Notes under the pieces: generated by a model
Database searches by the model: none
What the model was told of the DNA's origin: nothing
The model's input: the letters and a program-made list of their open reading frames with translations, nothing else
In this document: positions 8,477 through 17,904 of the stretch, piece by piece
Position numbering within the stretch: position 1 is the stretch's first letter
Layout of the letters: each line of letters begins with the position of its first letter
Translations under genes and position numbers: made by a program
From: Alistipes sp.
Lineage (GTDB): Bacteria; Bacteroidota; Bacteroidia; Bacteroidales; Rikenellaceae
Length of the DNA: 64,000 nucleotides
Assembly (NCBI GenBank): GCA_017532885.1
Contig: JAFXIS010000039.1
Span: forward strand, 62,001-126,000
Direction: 5' to 3'

Positions 8477-9427
8477 ATGGGCCGACACAAACAATCACAA
8501 ACAAGCAGTTTCTTGGCATTTCATCCGATAAGGACCTTACTCCTGCTATTATCGTTGATAGTAATGTCTACAGATGTAATACAGGCTAAGATAATCGAAT
8601 CAAAGACTTTTGACTCAGAATTTGGTAAATTTGATGTCATATTAGAGGAGGATATATTTATTCACGATAAACCGTACATCACTATATTGTTTGACGCCGC
8701 TATCAATGATAAAAACTATGCAGCGATTGTCGTAGCCTTCAACAAGGTGCATTACGATATATGTGACGACACAGGGAAAGTAGCTACTCAACTAAACTAC
8801 AAACAGATAGGATTGGCAACAAAGAAAGATGGTAAAGAGGTATTCTTTAGTGTGTTGTATTCGCCCGTATGCAATTATGTAGAACAACTACTGATAAAAT
8901 ATGATACCAACATTGAAATAGAGGATCATTATTATTTTGGGCAACTATCACATCATAATGATTTGAGAAATTCACTCACCCGTTTGGGTTGGATGGAGAG
9001 TACCCAGGGGAGCTATACCGCCAAATATGGAAAGATTTACAGCGCTGGCGACATCGACACAGAGGATGGACCTTATCGCGTATACATGCACAACACCGAT
9101 GACAATGATAAAAATTTCGAAGTAGTATCTATTGTCAATAAAGATGGTTCAATTCGACATCGCGTGACATCAGTAATTGCATTTACTCTGAAAACGGATA
9201 AGCGTATATCAGACTACGAAGAGGGTATTTATCGAATTGATATAGCTGATCCGGATGGTAACGGTCATGTTATTTGCAACAAAGAACTTTGGGAAACACT
9301 CGTAAATTTATCATTTACAACCGACTATAACGATGCTTACAAATTATTCAATAGGCATGCCGTTATTCACGATGCCGATCCGGAAACTGGTGAAATAATA
9401 AACCTCAATGTCTACGAGCCAAATTAG
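8477..9427 (+). CDS. Exported protein of unknown function
   Basis: A protein of 316 residues from ATG 8477. I chose this start because the longer in-frame TTG at 8399 overlaps the promoter. Residues 1-37 look like a signal peptide with a basic n-region (MGRHKQSQ) and a leucine-rich core (RTLLLLLSLIVMSTDVIQA). The mature part is rich in Asp, Tyr and Lys, with no cysteine clusters, repeats or membrane helices apart from the signal. Phrases such as 'KFDVILEEDIFIHDKPYITILF' suggest a beta-rich soluble fold. I do not recognise the family. The gene is a single unit between a terminator and a second hairpin. The coding sequence is more AT-rich than its neighbours, so recent acquisition is possible. 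Confidence 0.75.
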   Translation: MGRHKQSQTSSFLAFHPIRTLLLLLSLIVMSTDVIQAKIIESKTFDSEFGKFDVILEEDIFIHDKPYITILFDAAINDKNYAAIVVAFNKVHYDICDDTGKVATQLNYKQIGLATKKDGKEVFFSVLYSPVCNYVEQLLIKYDTNIEIEDHYYFGQLSHHNDLRNSLTRLGWMESTQGSYTAKYGKIYSAGDIDTEDGPYRVYMHNTDDNDKNFEVVSIVNKDGSIRHRVTSVIAFTLKTDKRISDYEEGIYRIDIADPDGNGHVICNKELWETLVNLSFTTDYNDAYKLFNRHAVIHDADPETGEIINLNVYEPN

Positions 9428-9479
9428 CAGGGTCGCAAATTATCCCGTATTATAGGATAATTCTACATACAACACAGTC

Positions 9480-9513
9480 AAAGGAGCGGGCGAAAGCTGC
9501 TCCTTTGTTGCTT
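9480..9513 (+). terminator. Probable terminator after the unknown exported protein
   Basis: The hairpin AAAGGAGC...GCTCCTTT with an inner GC pair and GAAA loop is followed by a short T-rich stretch (TTTGTTG). The tail is weak, but the position fits the end of the gene. Confidence 0.6.
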
Positions 9514-9602
9514 GAGAGTCGAATTATTGGAAAACATGAGTCGAATTTTGCTAAAAAATCGCAAGAAATAGAGTTTTTCAAATATCTTTTCCATTTTTTT
9601 CG

Positions 9603-9610
9603 TAACTTTG
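9603..9610 (+). promoter_or_regulatory. Candidate -7 element for the GNAT-like gene
   Basis: TAACTTTG, 48 bases before the ATG at 9658, matches TAnnTTTG. The -33 position is poor: only TTTC near 9576 is available. Confidence 0.5.
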
Positions 9611-9657
9611 AGAGATTTATAAAATTTATTTAGGAAGATAAACAAAATCATCATATT

Positions 9658-10869
9658 ATGAGTAATTCTAAATACACTTTACGCGAGGTTACTACTCCGG
9701 CTTTAGAGCAGGAGTTTATCGACCTGCACAAACGCCTTTACAAAGGTCACGAGTATTGGGTATGTCCGTTTGACGATGATATCAAAGCGGTATTCGACCC
9801 CAAACGCAATAAACTCTATGCCGACGGTGAAGCTATCCGTTGGGTAGCCTACAACGCCGAAGGTGAGGTTGTAGGTCGTATCGCGGCATTCTACGATAAT
9901 GAGCACGCCTACTCTTACGAGCAACCTACGGGCGGATGCGGATTCTTCGAGGCAATAAACGACCAGGAACTGGCAAATCAGCTCTTCGATGCTGCGCGCA
10001 TGTGGCTTGTAAGTCGTGGCATGGAGGCGATGGATGGCCCTGTAAACTTCGGTCCTCGCGATTCGTGGTGGGGACTTTTGGTCGATGGCTTTGATTACCA
10101 GCCACTCTATGCCAACCCCTATAATCACCCCTACTATAAGGAGTTGTTCGAAAATTACGGATTCCAGAATTACTTCAACCAGAACACCTATCTGTGGCGA
10201 GTATATGACGACGAAATCAACCCTTCAATCCACGAGCGTGCAAAGCGTTTGATGAACACTCCGGGATATAGCTTTGCCAATATCAAGGGCCGCAAGTTGG
10301 AAGAGGTTGCCGAGGATTTCCGTGTCATCTACAACAAGGCGTGGTCGCTCTTTACGGGTGTAAAGCCTATGCCTAAGGAGGAGGCACAGCAGATTATGCA
10401 GAAGCTTCGTCCAATCGTCGATGACAACATCATATTCTTCACATATTTCGAAGGCAAGCCTGTCGGTTTCTTCATTATGGTTCCCGACATCAACCGCCTC
10501 ATCGGTAAGTATAACGGTAAGTTCGGACTTCTGAACAAGTTGCGTTTCATGTGGGATTTGAAGGTTAAAAAGTCTTGTGACCGCATCTTCGGTATAATCT
10601 TCGCCGTAACGCCCGAATTTCAGGGTAAGGGCGTTGAGTCGGGCATGATTCAGCATATCTACAACACCTATTTCTGCGTTCCAAATGTAAAATACAAGAC
10701 CGTGGAGTTCGCATGGATTGGCGACTTCAACCCCGTAATGAACCGCATGATTCAGAATTATGTCGGTGCCGTACGCCACAAGATGCACACCACATATCGT
10801 TATCTGTTCGACCGCGAGAAGCCCTTTACACGCTGTCCGCGATTGGGTATCAAGAAAAACGATAAATAA
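9658..10869 (+). CDS. GNAT-fold N-acetyltransferase-like cytoplasmic protein
   Basis: A 403-residue soluble protein with no signal or membrane segment. It resembles a conserved Bacteroidota family usually labelled GNAT-like. An N-terminal lobe contains 'GEVVGRIAAFYDNEHA', a beta-strand pair typical of GNAT cores, and 'DGPVNFGPRDSWWGLLVDGFD'. A C-terminal lobe contains 'IIFAVTPEFQGKGVESGMIQHIY' around residues 315-337, a plausible acetyl-CoA loop (Q-G-K-G-V). The substrate is unknown. Aromatic-rich stretches ('NPYNHPYYKELFENYGFQNYF') are characteristic of the family. It may be co-transcribed with gcvT, which starts 49 bases later with no terminator between them. Confidence 0.65.
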   Translation: MSNSKYTLREVTTPALEQEFIDLHKRLYKGHEYWVCPFDDDIKAVFDPKRNKLYADGEAIRWVAYNAEGEVVGRIAAFYDNEHAYSYEQPTGGCGFFEAINDQELANQLFDAARMWLVSRGMEAMDGPVNFGPRDSWWGLLVDGFDYQPLYANPYNHPYYKELFENYGFQNYFNQNTYLWRVYDDEINPSIHERAKRLMNTPGYSFANIKGRKLEEVAEDFRVIYNKAWSLFTGVKPMPKEEAQQIMQKLRPIVDDNIIFFTYFEGKPVGFFIMVPDINRLIGKYNGKFGLLNKLRFMWDLKVKKSCDRIFGIIFAVTPEFQGKGVESGMIQHIYNTYFCVPNVKYKTVEFAWIGDFNPVMNRMIQNYVGAVRHKMHTTYRYLFDREKPFTRCPRLGIKKNDK

Positions 10870-10918
10870 ACAGCCGAATTAAGAAAAATCAAGAAACAAA
10901 CTAAAACCACATAACAAC

Positions 10919-12013
10919 ATGAAAACTACAGCATTTACAAAGTATCATATCGCTGCCGGTGCCAAGATGGCCGAGTTCGCAGGATATAACATGCCCATCG
11001 AATTTTCGGGCATCAACGACGAGCATATGACCGTAAGAGAGAAGTGTGGCGTATTCGATGTAAGCCACATGGGTGAGATTTGGATTAAGGGCGAGAAGGC
11101 TCTCGATTTGTTGCAGCACATCGCCTCAAACGATGTTTCAAAGCTCTTCGACGGCAAAGTGCAGTACGCTACAATGCCTAACGGCAAGGGCGGCATCGTC
11201 GATGATATCCTTATCTACAAGTTCAGCGACACGAAGTATATGCTCTGCGTAAATGCCGCCAACACCGACAAGGATTGGGCACACATCTGCGCCGAGGGCG
11301 AGAAGTTCGGCATGAAGCCGGGTGTGGAGCTGGAGAACTCTTCGGACAACATCGCACAGTTGGCAATTCAGGGTCCTTTGGCAATGAAGCTTGTGCAGAA
11401 GATGTGCGACGAGCCTGTTGAGGATATGGTATACTACACCTTCAAGCAGACGAAATTGGCAGGTTGCGATGTAATTCTCTCGGCTACGGGCTATACAGGT
11501 TCGGGCGGTTGCGAGATTTACATGTACAACTCGGATGCCGACACCATTTGGGAGGCTATGTGGAAGGCCGGCGAGGAGTTCGGTTTGAAGAATATCGGCT
11601 TGGGAGCTCGCGACACATTGCGTTTGGAGAAGGGTTTTGCTCTCTATGGCAACGACATCGACGACACTACCTCTCCGTTGGAAGCCGGCTTGGGCTGGGT
11701 AACAAAGTTTGTTGAGGGCAAGGATTTCATCGACCGTGAGTTCTTAGCAAAGCAGAAGGCTGAGGGCGTACAGCGCAAATTGGTAGGCCTGAAGATGATT
11801 GATCGCGGTATTCCACGCCATGGATATAATATTGCAAACCTCGAGGGCGAGGAGATTGGCCATGTTACATCAGGTACAATGTCGCCAATGTTGAAAGTCG
11901 GCATCGCACTCGGTTATGTAAAGAGCGAGTATGCCGCAGTTGGCACCGTTGTAGCTGTGGTTATTCGCGACCGTTTGCTCAAGGCTGAGGTCGTGAAATA
12001 TCCATTTGTATAA
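10919..12013 (+). CDS. gcvT: Glycine cleavage system aminomethyltransferase (T protein)
   Basis: A 364-residue cytoplasmic enzyme that transfers the methylene group from the lipoyl-bound aminomethyl carried by H protein to tetrahydrofolate, releasing ammonia. Length is typical. Family motifs are clear: '[36 protein letters not shown]' in the N-terminal folate domain, '[11 protein letters not shown]' and '[21 protein letters not shown]' in the middle, and the C-terminal '[20 protein letters not shown]'. The catalytic Asp of the GARD-type segment is present. No gcvH or gcvP lies nearby, so those partners must be elsewhere in the genome. The identification is firm. Confidence 0.95.
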   Translation: MKTTAFTKYHIAAGAKMAEFAGYNMPIEFSGINDEHMTVREKCGVFDVSHMGEIWIKGEKALDLLQHIASNDVSKLFDGKVQYATMPNGKGGIVDDILIYKFSDTKYMLCVNAANTDKDWAHICAEGEKFGMKPGVELENSSDNIAQLAIQGPLAMKLVQKMCDEPVEDMVYYTFKQTKLAGCDVILSATGYTGSGGCEIYMYNSDADTIWEAMWKAGEEFGLKNIGLGARDTLRLEKGFALYGNDIDDTTSPLEAGLGWVTKFVEGKDFIDREFLAKQKAEGVQRKLVGLKMIDRGIPRHGYNIANLEGEEIGHVTSGTMSPMLKVGIALGYVKSEYAAVGTVVAVVIRDRLLKAEVVKYPFV

Positions 12014-12048
12014 ACTTTGCCAACACAACCAACCAAAAAAAACATCAC

Positions 12049-13860
12049 ATGAAGAGAATCTTATTGAGCTGCGCTCTACTCCTAACCACATTATCGGTAG
12101 TAGCGCAATGGAAACCCGTCGAGGGGCGTATTATGACCCCTTGGGCGGAGCAGGTATCGCCCGAGAATGCTCTTACGGAGTATCCTCGTCCGCAAATGGT
12201 ACGCTCAGAGTGGCAAAACCTCAATGGCCTTTGGGACTACGCCATCCTTCCCGTTGGCACAATGCCCGAAGCCTTTGATGGTCAGATTTTAGTCCCCTTT
12301 GCTGTTGAGTCGGCACTCTCGGGTGTTGGCAAGCGCGTAGGTGAACAGAATGAGTTATGGTATCAACGCACATTCTCTATTCCGGCAGCTTGGAGCAAGA
12401 AGCATATCTTGCTTAACTTCGGCGCAGTGGATTGGCAGGCGGATGTCTGGGTAAACGGCATCAGCGTTGGCTCACATAAGGGTGGTTACTCGCCTTTCAG
12501 CATGGATATTACAGCCGTGCTAAACAAAAAGGGCGAAAACACCCTTACCGTAAAGGTTTGGGACCCAACGACCAAGGGTGAGCAACCTCGCGGTAAGCAG
12601 CACGACAACCCAAGCGGTATCTGGTATACACCCGTAACAGGCATTTGGCAGACCGTATGGTTGGAGCCTGTTGCCGAGAGCCATATCGAAAGCGTACGAA
12701 TCGTTCCCGACTTGGATAAGGAGCTATTCAACATCACTACCGCTATCGCAGGATGCAAGGGCGATGAGATTGTCGAGGTGGAGGTTTATGATGGCGAGCA
12801 GCCGGTAGCATCGGTGCGCGGATTGGCTAATGCCGCACTGAATGTGAAAGTCGCAGAGCCTAAGCTTTGGAGCCCCGACACACCATTCCTCTACGATGTG
12901 AAAATCACCTTGACACGAGGCGGCAAGGCGATTGATTCGGTGGAGAGCTACACTGCAATGCGTAAGTTCTCAATCGGCAAGGACAGATGGGGTACGGTGC
13001 GCATGATGCTCAACAACAAGCCGTTGTTCCACTTCGGTCCGCTTGACCAGGGTTGGTGGCCCGACGGACTCTACACCGCTCCGACTGACGAAGCTTTGGC
13101 TTTCGACATCCTAAAGACCAAAGAGATGGGTTACAATATGATTCGCAAGCATGTGAAGGTTGAACCGTCACGCTGGTACTACCATTGCGACAAAATCGGC
13201 ATGATTGTTTGGCAGGATATGCCCAGCGGAGGCCCGACACCTCATTGGCAGATATACAACTACTTCACCGGCACCGAGGTCGAGCGTTCAGCAGAGTCGG
13301 AGGCGAATTATCGCCGAGAGTGGAAGGAGATTATCGACCTACTCTACTCGCACCCCTCGATTGGTGTTTGGGTGCCGTTTAACGAGGCTTGGGGACAGTT
13401 CAAGACCAAGGAGATTGTGGAGTGGACAAAGAGCTACGACCCCTCTCGTCTGGTAAATCCCGCAAGTGGAGGTAACCACTACATGACGGGTGATATGATT
13501 GACACTCACCACTACCCTCACCCGAAATTGATGCTTATGGACTCTTCTCGAGCAACCGTTTTGGGCGAGTATGGAGGTATCGGCTATGTCGTGAAGGAGC
13601 ATCTTTGGGAGCCCGACCGCAATTGGGGCTACATTCGTCTAAACTCGGCAAAGGAGGTTACCGACCAATACGAGCAGTATGCAAATATGCTTAAAGAGCT
13701 AATCAGGGTCGCATTTGCCGGAGCGGTATATACTCAAACTACCGATGTTGAGACCGAGGTAAATGGTCTTATGACCTACGACCGTAAGCAGATAAAGATG
13801 GAGGCGGAGCGTATTCGCGACATCAACCAAAGCGTCTGCAACTCGTTAGAGGGATATTAG
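12049..13860 (+). CDS. Glycoside hydrolase family 2 enzyme, secreted
   Basis: A 603-residue exported GH2 protein with signal peptide MKRILLSCALLLTTLSVVAQ. Domains in order: a sugar-binding jelly roll (about 40-200, 'NLNGLWDYAILP', 'WYQRTFSIPAAW'), an immunoglobulin-like domain (about 200-310) and a TIM barrel (about 310-595). The acid/base lies in 'IGVWVPFNEAWGQF' (Glu of the NE pair), and the nucleophile is probably Glu in 'VLGEYGGIGY'. At about 600 residues it lacks the long C-terminal domains of LacZ-type enzymes. Specificity is not readable (beta-galactosidase, beta-glucuronidase or similar). It is followed 14 bases later by a GNAT gene and is outside any PUL. Confidence 0.88.
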   Translation: MKRILLSCALLLTTLSVVAQWKPVEGRIMTPWAEQVSPENALTEYPRPQMVRSEWQNLNGLWDYAILPVGTMPEAFDGQILVPFAVESALSGVGKRVGEQNELWYQRTFSIPAAWSKKHILLNFGAVDWQADVWVNGISVGSHKGGYSPFSMDITAVLNKKGENTLTVKVWDPTTKGEQPRGKQHDNPSGIWYTPVTGIWQTVWLEPVAESHIESVRIVPDLDKELFNITTAIAGCKGDEIVEVEVYDGEQPVASVRGLANAALNVKVAEPKLWSPDTPFLYDVKITLTRGGKAIDSVESYTAMRKFSIGKDRWGTVRMMLNNKPLFHFGPLDQGWWPDGLYTAPTDEALAFDILKTKEMGYNMIRKHVKVEPSRWYYHCDKIGMIVWQDMPSGGPTPHWQIYNYFTGTEVERSAESEANYRREWKEIIDLLYSHPSIGVWVPFNEAWGQFKTKEIVEWTKSYDPSRLVNPASGGNHYMTGDMIDTHHYPHPKLMLMDSSRATVLGEYGGIGYVVKEHLWEPDRNWGYIRLNSAKEVTDQYEQYANMLKELIRVAFAGAVYTQTTDVETEVNGLMTYDRKQIKMEAERIRDINQSVCNSLEGY

Positions 13861-13874
13861 AAAATCGTTCTGAG

Positions 13875-14309
13875 ATGGAAAATATTCACATTGAGCGCAT
13901 TGTCGAGATGGATAATGCGCTCATTTCTCCTATAAATTCGCTTTTGCGACAGCTCACATCGCGCGAGATAGCGCTAACCGAGAGCTCATTGCGTCAGATT
14001 ATCGAGAATGACGCGTGCCGTCTGTTTATCATCTACTGCGGACAAGAGGTTGCCGGTATGCTCTCGCTTGGCATCTACTCCTCGCCCACCTCTCGCAAGG
14101 CTTGGATAGAGGATGTCGTTGTAGACAAAAAACATCGCGGCAAGGGCCTTGGACGACTGTTGGTGCAACATGCAATTAATTATACGCGGGAGCTATCGCC
14201 CATAACCATAATGCTCACATCCAACCCCGCGCGCACGGAGGCAAATGCTCTCTATCGCTCGGAGGGATTCGAGCAGCGCTGCACAAATGTCTATAAAATG
14301 GAGTTATAA
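13875..14309 (+). CDS. Small GNAT-family N-acetyltransferase
   Basis: A 144-residue single-domain GNAT. Motif A is clear as 'DVVVDKKHRGKGLGRLLVQHAI' (R-G-K-G-L-G acetyl-CoA pyrophosphate loop), followed by 'MLTSNPARTEANALYRSEGF', the usual N-terminal-to-C-terminal signature with the Y-x-x-x-GF ending. Substrate unknown. It lies 14 bases after the GH2 stop and 6 bases before the next start, so the three genes may share a transcript. The fold call is firm. Confidence 0.88.
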   Translation: MENIHIERIVEMDNALISPINSLLRQLTSREIALTESSLRQIIENDACRLFIIYCGQEVAGMLSLGIYSSPTSRKAWIEDVVVDKKHRGKGLGRLLVQHAINYTRELSPITIMLTSNPARTEANALYRSEGFEQRCTNVYKMEL

Positions 14310-14315
14310 CCGACG

Positions 14316-14903
14316 ATGAATGCGCCACTACAAATAGAACAACATCCACTGCAACCCTTTATACCCGAGGGGTGTCGGATTATGATGTTTGGCAGTTTCC
14401 CGCCACCACGCAACAAGTGGTCGATGGAGTTTTTCTATCCCAATTGGATAAACGATATGTGGCGAATAATGGGTACAATATTTTATGGTGATGCGCACCA
14501 TTTTGAGCTACCCGACGAGAAACGATTCGACCGCGACAGAATAGAACAATTTTGTCGCGCAAAGCATATCGGACTATATGACACCGCCACCAAAGTAAGA
14601 CGCTTAGAGGGCAACGCCTCCGATAAGTTCTTAGAGGTCGTGGAATCAACCGATATCATGGCTCTGCTTGAGCAGGCACCGCAATGCGATATCATCGTAA
14701 CAACGGGCGAGAAGGCCACAGAAATCATCGTTGAACAATTCGGCTGCGAAAAGCCCAAAATTGGCGATTACACCGAGATAAATATTGCAAATCGTATACT
14801 TCGCTTCTACCGCATGCCCTCCTCTTCGCGCGCATACCCCTTGGCCATGAAAAAGAAGGCAGAGCAATACGAGAGGCTGTTTTTGGAGTGTGGAATGCGA
14901 TAA
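14316..14903 (+). CDS. Uracil-DNA-glycosylase-superfamily protein
   Basis: A 195-residue cytoplasmic protein resembling the DNA-glycosylase group annotated as uracil-DNA glycosylase family in Bacteroidota. The opening 'CRIMMFGSFPPPRNKWSMEFFYPN' corresponds to the GSxPG active-site loop of MUG-like enzymes, followed by a 'WINDMWRIMG' segment (NxxWRI). A second conserved region is 'CDIIVTTGEKATEIIVEQFG', and the C-terminal 'FYRMPSSSRAYPLAMKKKAEQY' fits the second active-site loop (P-S-S-S-R). A role in base-excision repair is inferred from the family. It has not been shown which lesion is removed. Confidence 0.75.
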   Translation: MNAPLQIEQHPLQPFIPEGCRIMMFGSFPPPRNKWSMEFFYPNWINDMWRIMGTIFYGDAHHFELPDEKRFDRDRIEQFCRAKHIGLYDTATKVRRLEGNASDKFLEVVESTDIMALLEQAPQCDIIVTTGEKATEIIVEQFGCEKPKIGDYTEINIANRILRFYRMPSSSRAYPLAMKKKAEQYERLFLECGMR

Positions 14904-14966
14904 ATAGCCGTATCATTCGCACTCTATCGCTATCCATTCACCTACTTTTATTGTCATTTCACACCC

Positions 14967-15004
14967 TTGGGGGTATGAACTACCTCCCAAAATAGATATC
15001 TTTG
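14967..15004 (+). promoter_or_regulatory. -7 element with an upstream inverted repeat (possible operator)
   Basis: TATCTTTG at 14997-15004 fits TAnnTTTG, 53 bases before the outer-membrane protein start. Immediately upstream, TTGGGGGTA and TACCTCCCAA (14967-14990) form an imperfect inverted repeat where the -33 element would lie, so it could be a regulator site. No terminator is seen between 14904 and 14966. Confidence 0.5.
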
Positions 15005-15056
15005 TAAAAGATATAATTCCGCAAAGAGCTATTTCAGAATCAATAAGGTTATAACG

Positions 15057-17888
15057 ATGAAACGCTTTACGCTACTCTTCATATTTTTGCTCTGTGCCAT
15101 GACGACTATCATGGCTCAATCGCGTAATGGCGCAACCGTTATGGGCACCATCGTTGCGGAACATCCCGAAGAGGGTATGGAGGGCGTTGTAGGTGCAACC
15201 GTCGAGCTTCAATCACTTGCCGATACTCTGCAAAAGCAGCACACCGTAACGGCTGTGAGAGGAGCATGGCAATTCAAAGGTGTGAAGGCCGGTAAATATC
15301 GACTTAAAGCCGAATTTTTAGGTTACAAACCTGCCACGCGCGAAATTGAAGTCGAGCGAGGTGGGGAGTTGAATATCCAGAATTGGGAACTGAAGGAGGA
15401 TCCCACACTCATTGAGACCATTAATATTGAAGCACAAGCCGTGCGCACCACGATAAATGGTGATACGGTTGTCTATAATGCTGCGGCTTACAAGGTATTA
15501 GCCGATGCCGACGCTGATAAACTGCTCTCGAAAATGCCCGGCATAAAGGTCGATGGCGGCACGGTTGAAGCGCACGGAGAGACGGTACAGAAGGTTTTGA
15601 TTGACGGACGCGAGTTCTTCGGCAACGATGTCGCAACAGCACTCAAGACAATACCTGCCGAGGCGATAAAATCGGTAGAGGTATTCGATAAGTTAAGCGA
15701 CGAGGCAGAGTTCTCGGGCATTGACGACGGCAACAGCTACAAGGCCATCAATTTGGTGACACACAACAAGATGAAAACTGCCGTATTCGGTAAAATGAAT
15801 GGCATGTATGGCACCGAGCCGCGTCGTCGCGAGAATTGGCAACACTATGTGGATGCTGATGCAAACTTAAACTTCTTCCGCGAAAAATCCAAGACCACAA
15901 TCCGCCTGAATGCCAACAATACAAACGGCAATGCGGACTCTCGCGTAGGTATGGGAGCCCTAAACTACATCAACGCTTGGGGCAAGAAGGATGAGATAAA
16001 GTTGGAGGGCAGCTACTCATTCCGTGGCAATAACTCGGTATCTCGTAATTGGAATGAGGTGGATTATTTCCTCTCAGAAGAGCAAATCGAGTCAAATGCC
16101 GATGACATCTACAAGCGAACAGAGAGCTATTCCCGCTCCAACAACACCTCGTTAAATCATCAATTCTCTTCTCGATTCGAATATCGAATATCGCCCAAGC
16201 AACGACTTATGTTGCGCGCGTCGTTCAACATATCCGACGGCAAAAGCCACAATAACACGCTAAGCCATTACTTCCCTGTAAGTGGACTTAATGAGCAATC
16301 GCGCAGCAATTGGAGCAATAGCAATAATGACAACATGAGTTTCTCCCTCAACGGTAACTACCACATACAACTCGGCGAAAAGAAGGGGCGTACGCTACAT
16401 TTCTCTTTTAATGGAGGGTATAATTCAGGCGATGGCTTCAGCAACAGCTACTCGGAATACGACAATAATATTGCCATTCGCCAAAAGGGTGATAATAACT
16501 CTGCATCGTATAATATTAATGGCAATATAACCTATGCCGAGCCTCTGAGCAAACACTCACAGCTCACTGCCAACTATAATGTGCGATATAACCACTCCGA
16601 TGCCGAGCGTCTTACGCATCTTTACGACTTCGAGAAGGAGGAGTTTGTCACCAACATCAGCCCGGAGTATTCCAATATATACCAAAACAATTTCTTTACT
16701 CAGCGCATAGGCCCCGGATTTCGCTGGGGCAAGGAGGGCTCGAACATATCGGCAAAAGCCGAATATCAATATGTCACGATGAATAGCGACAGGGTATATC
16801 CCTCGAAATATATTCTGCCGACAAAGTATTTCGGCGATGTCACCTATGCCATATCATCTCATGTGAAAATCAACAAGCAAAACCATCTGAATGTTCGCAT
16901 CAACTCACAGACACGCAATCCGAGCGTAAATGATTTGCAGAATGTTGTCGATATTTCGAATGTAAATTTCATATTCTCGGGTAACCCCTCACTGCGTCCG
17001 TCGTATACTCATCGCATGTATCTGCAATACTATTATACAGGCATCGAAAAGGGTACAAATTTCTCCGTTTCGTTACAAGGCAACATCACGCAGCGAGAGA
17101 TTGTACACTCGATTATAAACAACTCTCCGGGGTATGAGATTTTCTCTCCGGATGGAGAACTTCTGACAACATTATCATCAACCGGCATCTTCACTAAACC
17201 TATAAATATGAACGGCGCATGGCATTATCATGCCAACATAGGATACGGATTCCCGATAAAGTTTTTGGGATGCAACTTCCTCTTAGGGGCAAATGGCACC
17301 TACGAACAGCGATTGGCAATGATAAACAACAACGCCAACTATTCGCGCAACCGCTCGCTGGGACTTTATGCCACCATAGGAAGCAATTTCAGTAAAAACA
17401 TTGATTTTCACGCCTTCTACGCCTTGAACTATAATAGCGTGATTAACTCGATGTCGTCGAGTGGCGACAACGAATATATTCAACAATTTGCTGTGGCAGA
17501 TTTCCGTTATGTGGCCAACTTTGGACTCACCTTCTCGGCCGATGCACGACTTATGCAATATGCAGGCTTAAACGCAATCAGCAGCCGTCTGAATAATACC
17601 GAGTTTATCTGCAACATCGGCTTGGGCTACAAAGTGCTAAAGAAATTGGGCGAAGTGGAATTTATTGTTCGTGACCTGTTCAACGACTCCGACGGATTCT
17701 ATCGTCATTGGAGCGCCACATCAATGAGCAACAACAAACAGAATGTTATAGGTCGCTACTTCGGCATACGCTTTACATACAATCTGCGTCGCTATGGGCA
17801 AACTCGTGGCGGCAAACAGATTGATGACGGTGGCGTAAACGGCATGTTCCGAGGGCATGGCGGACACCACGGCGACTACCACTTTTAG
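15057..17888 (+). CDS. TonB-dependent receptor-like outer-membrane beta-barrel protein
   Basis: A 943-residue outer-membrane protein. Residues 1-21 are a signal peptide (MKRFTLLFIFLLCAMTTIMAQ). Residues about 25-115 form a carboxypeptidase-regulatory-like beta-sandwich ('GVKAGKYRLKAEFLGYKPATREIEV'). Residues about 120-240 form a plug-like domain ('DADKLLSKMPGIKVDGGTVEAHGETVQKVLIDGREFF'), and the rest is a long barrel rich in Asn, Ser and Tyr. The C-terminus is Gly/His-rich (FRGHGGHHGDYHF) and ends in Phe, as barrel proteins usually do. It belongs to the OMP_b-brl_3 type rather than SusC, and no SusD partner is nearby. The ligand is unknown; the His-rich tail hints at metal. It converges on dusB with 16 bases between stops. 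Confidence 0.85.
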   Translation: MKRFTLLFIFLLCAMTTIMAQSRNGATVMGTIVAEHPEEGMEGVVGATVELQSLADTLQKQHTVTAVRGAWQFKGVKAGKYRLKAEFLGYKPATREIEVERGGELNIQNWELKEDPTLIETINIEAQAVRTTINGDTVVYNAAAYKVLADADADKLLSKMPGIKVDGGTVEAHGETVQKVLIDGREFFGNDVATALKTIPAEAIKSVEVFDKLSDEAEFSGIDDGNSYKAINLVTHNKMKTAVFGKMNGMYGTEPRRRENWQHYVDADANLNFFREKSKTTIRLNANNTNGNADSRVGMGALNYINAWGKKDEIKLEGSYSFRGNNSVSRNWNEVDYFLSEEQIESNADDIYKRTESYSRSNNTSLNHQFSSRFEYRISPKQRLMLRASFNISDGKSHNNTLSHYFPVSGLNEQSRSNWSNSNNDNMSFSLNGNYHIQLGEKKGRTLHFSFNGGYNSGDGFSNSYSEYDNNIAIRQKGDNNSASYNINGNITYAEPLSKHSQLTANYNVRYNHSDAERLTHLYDFEKEEFVTNISPEYSNIYQNNFFTQRIGPGFRWGKEGSNISAKAEYQYVTMNSDRVYPSKYILPTKYFGDVTYAISSHVKINKQNHLNVRINSQTRNPSVNDLQNVVDISNVNFIFSGNPSLRPSYTHRMYLQYYYTGIEKGTNFSVSLQGNITQREIVHSIINNSPGYEIFSPDGELLTTLSSTGIFTKPINMNGAWHYHANIGYGFPIKFLGCNFLLGANGTYEQRLAMINNNANYSRNRSLGLYATIGSNFSKNIDFHAFYALNYNSVINSMSSSGDNEYIQQFAVADFRYVANFGLTFSADARLMQYAGLNAISSRLNNTEFICNIGLGYKVLKKLGEVEFIVRDLFNDSDGFYRHWSATSMSNNKQNVIGRYFGIRFTYNLRRYGQTRGGKQIDDGGVNGMFRGHGGHHGDYHF

Positions 17889-17904
17889 TGGAGTGTAATT
17901 CCAC

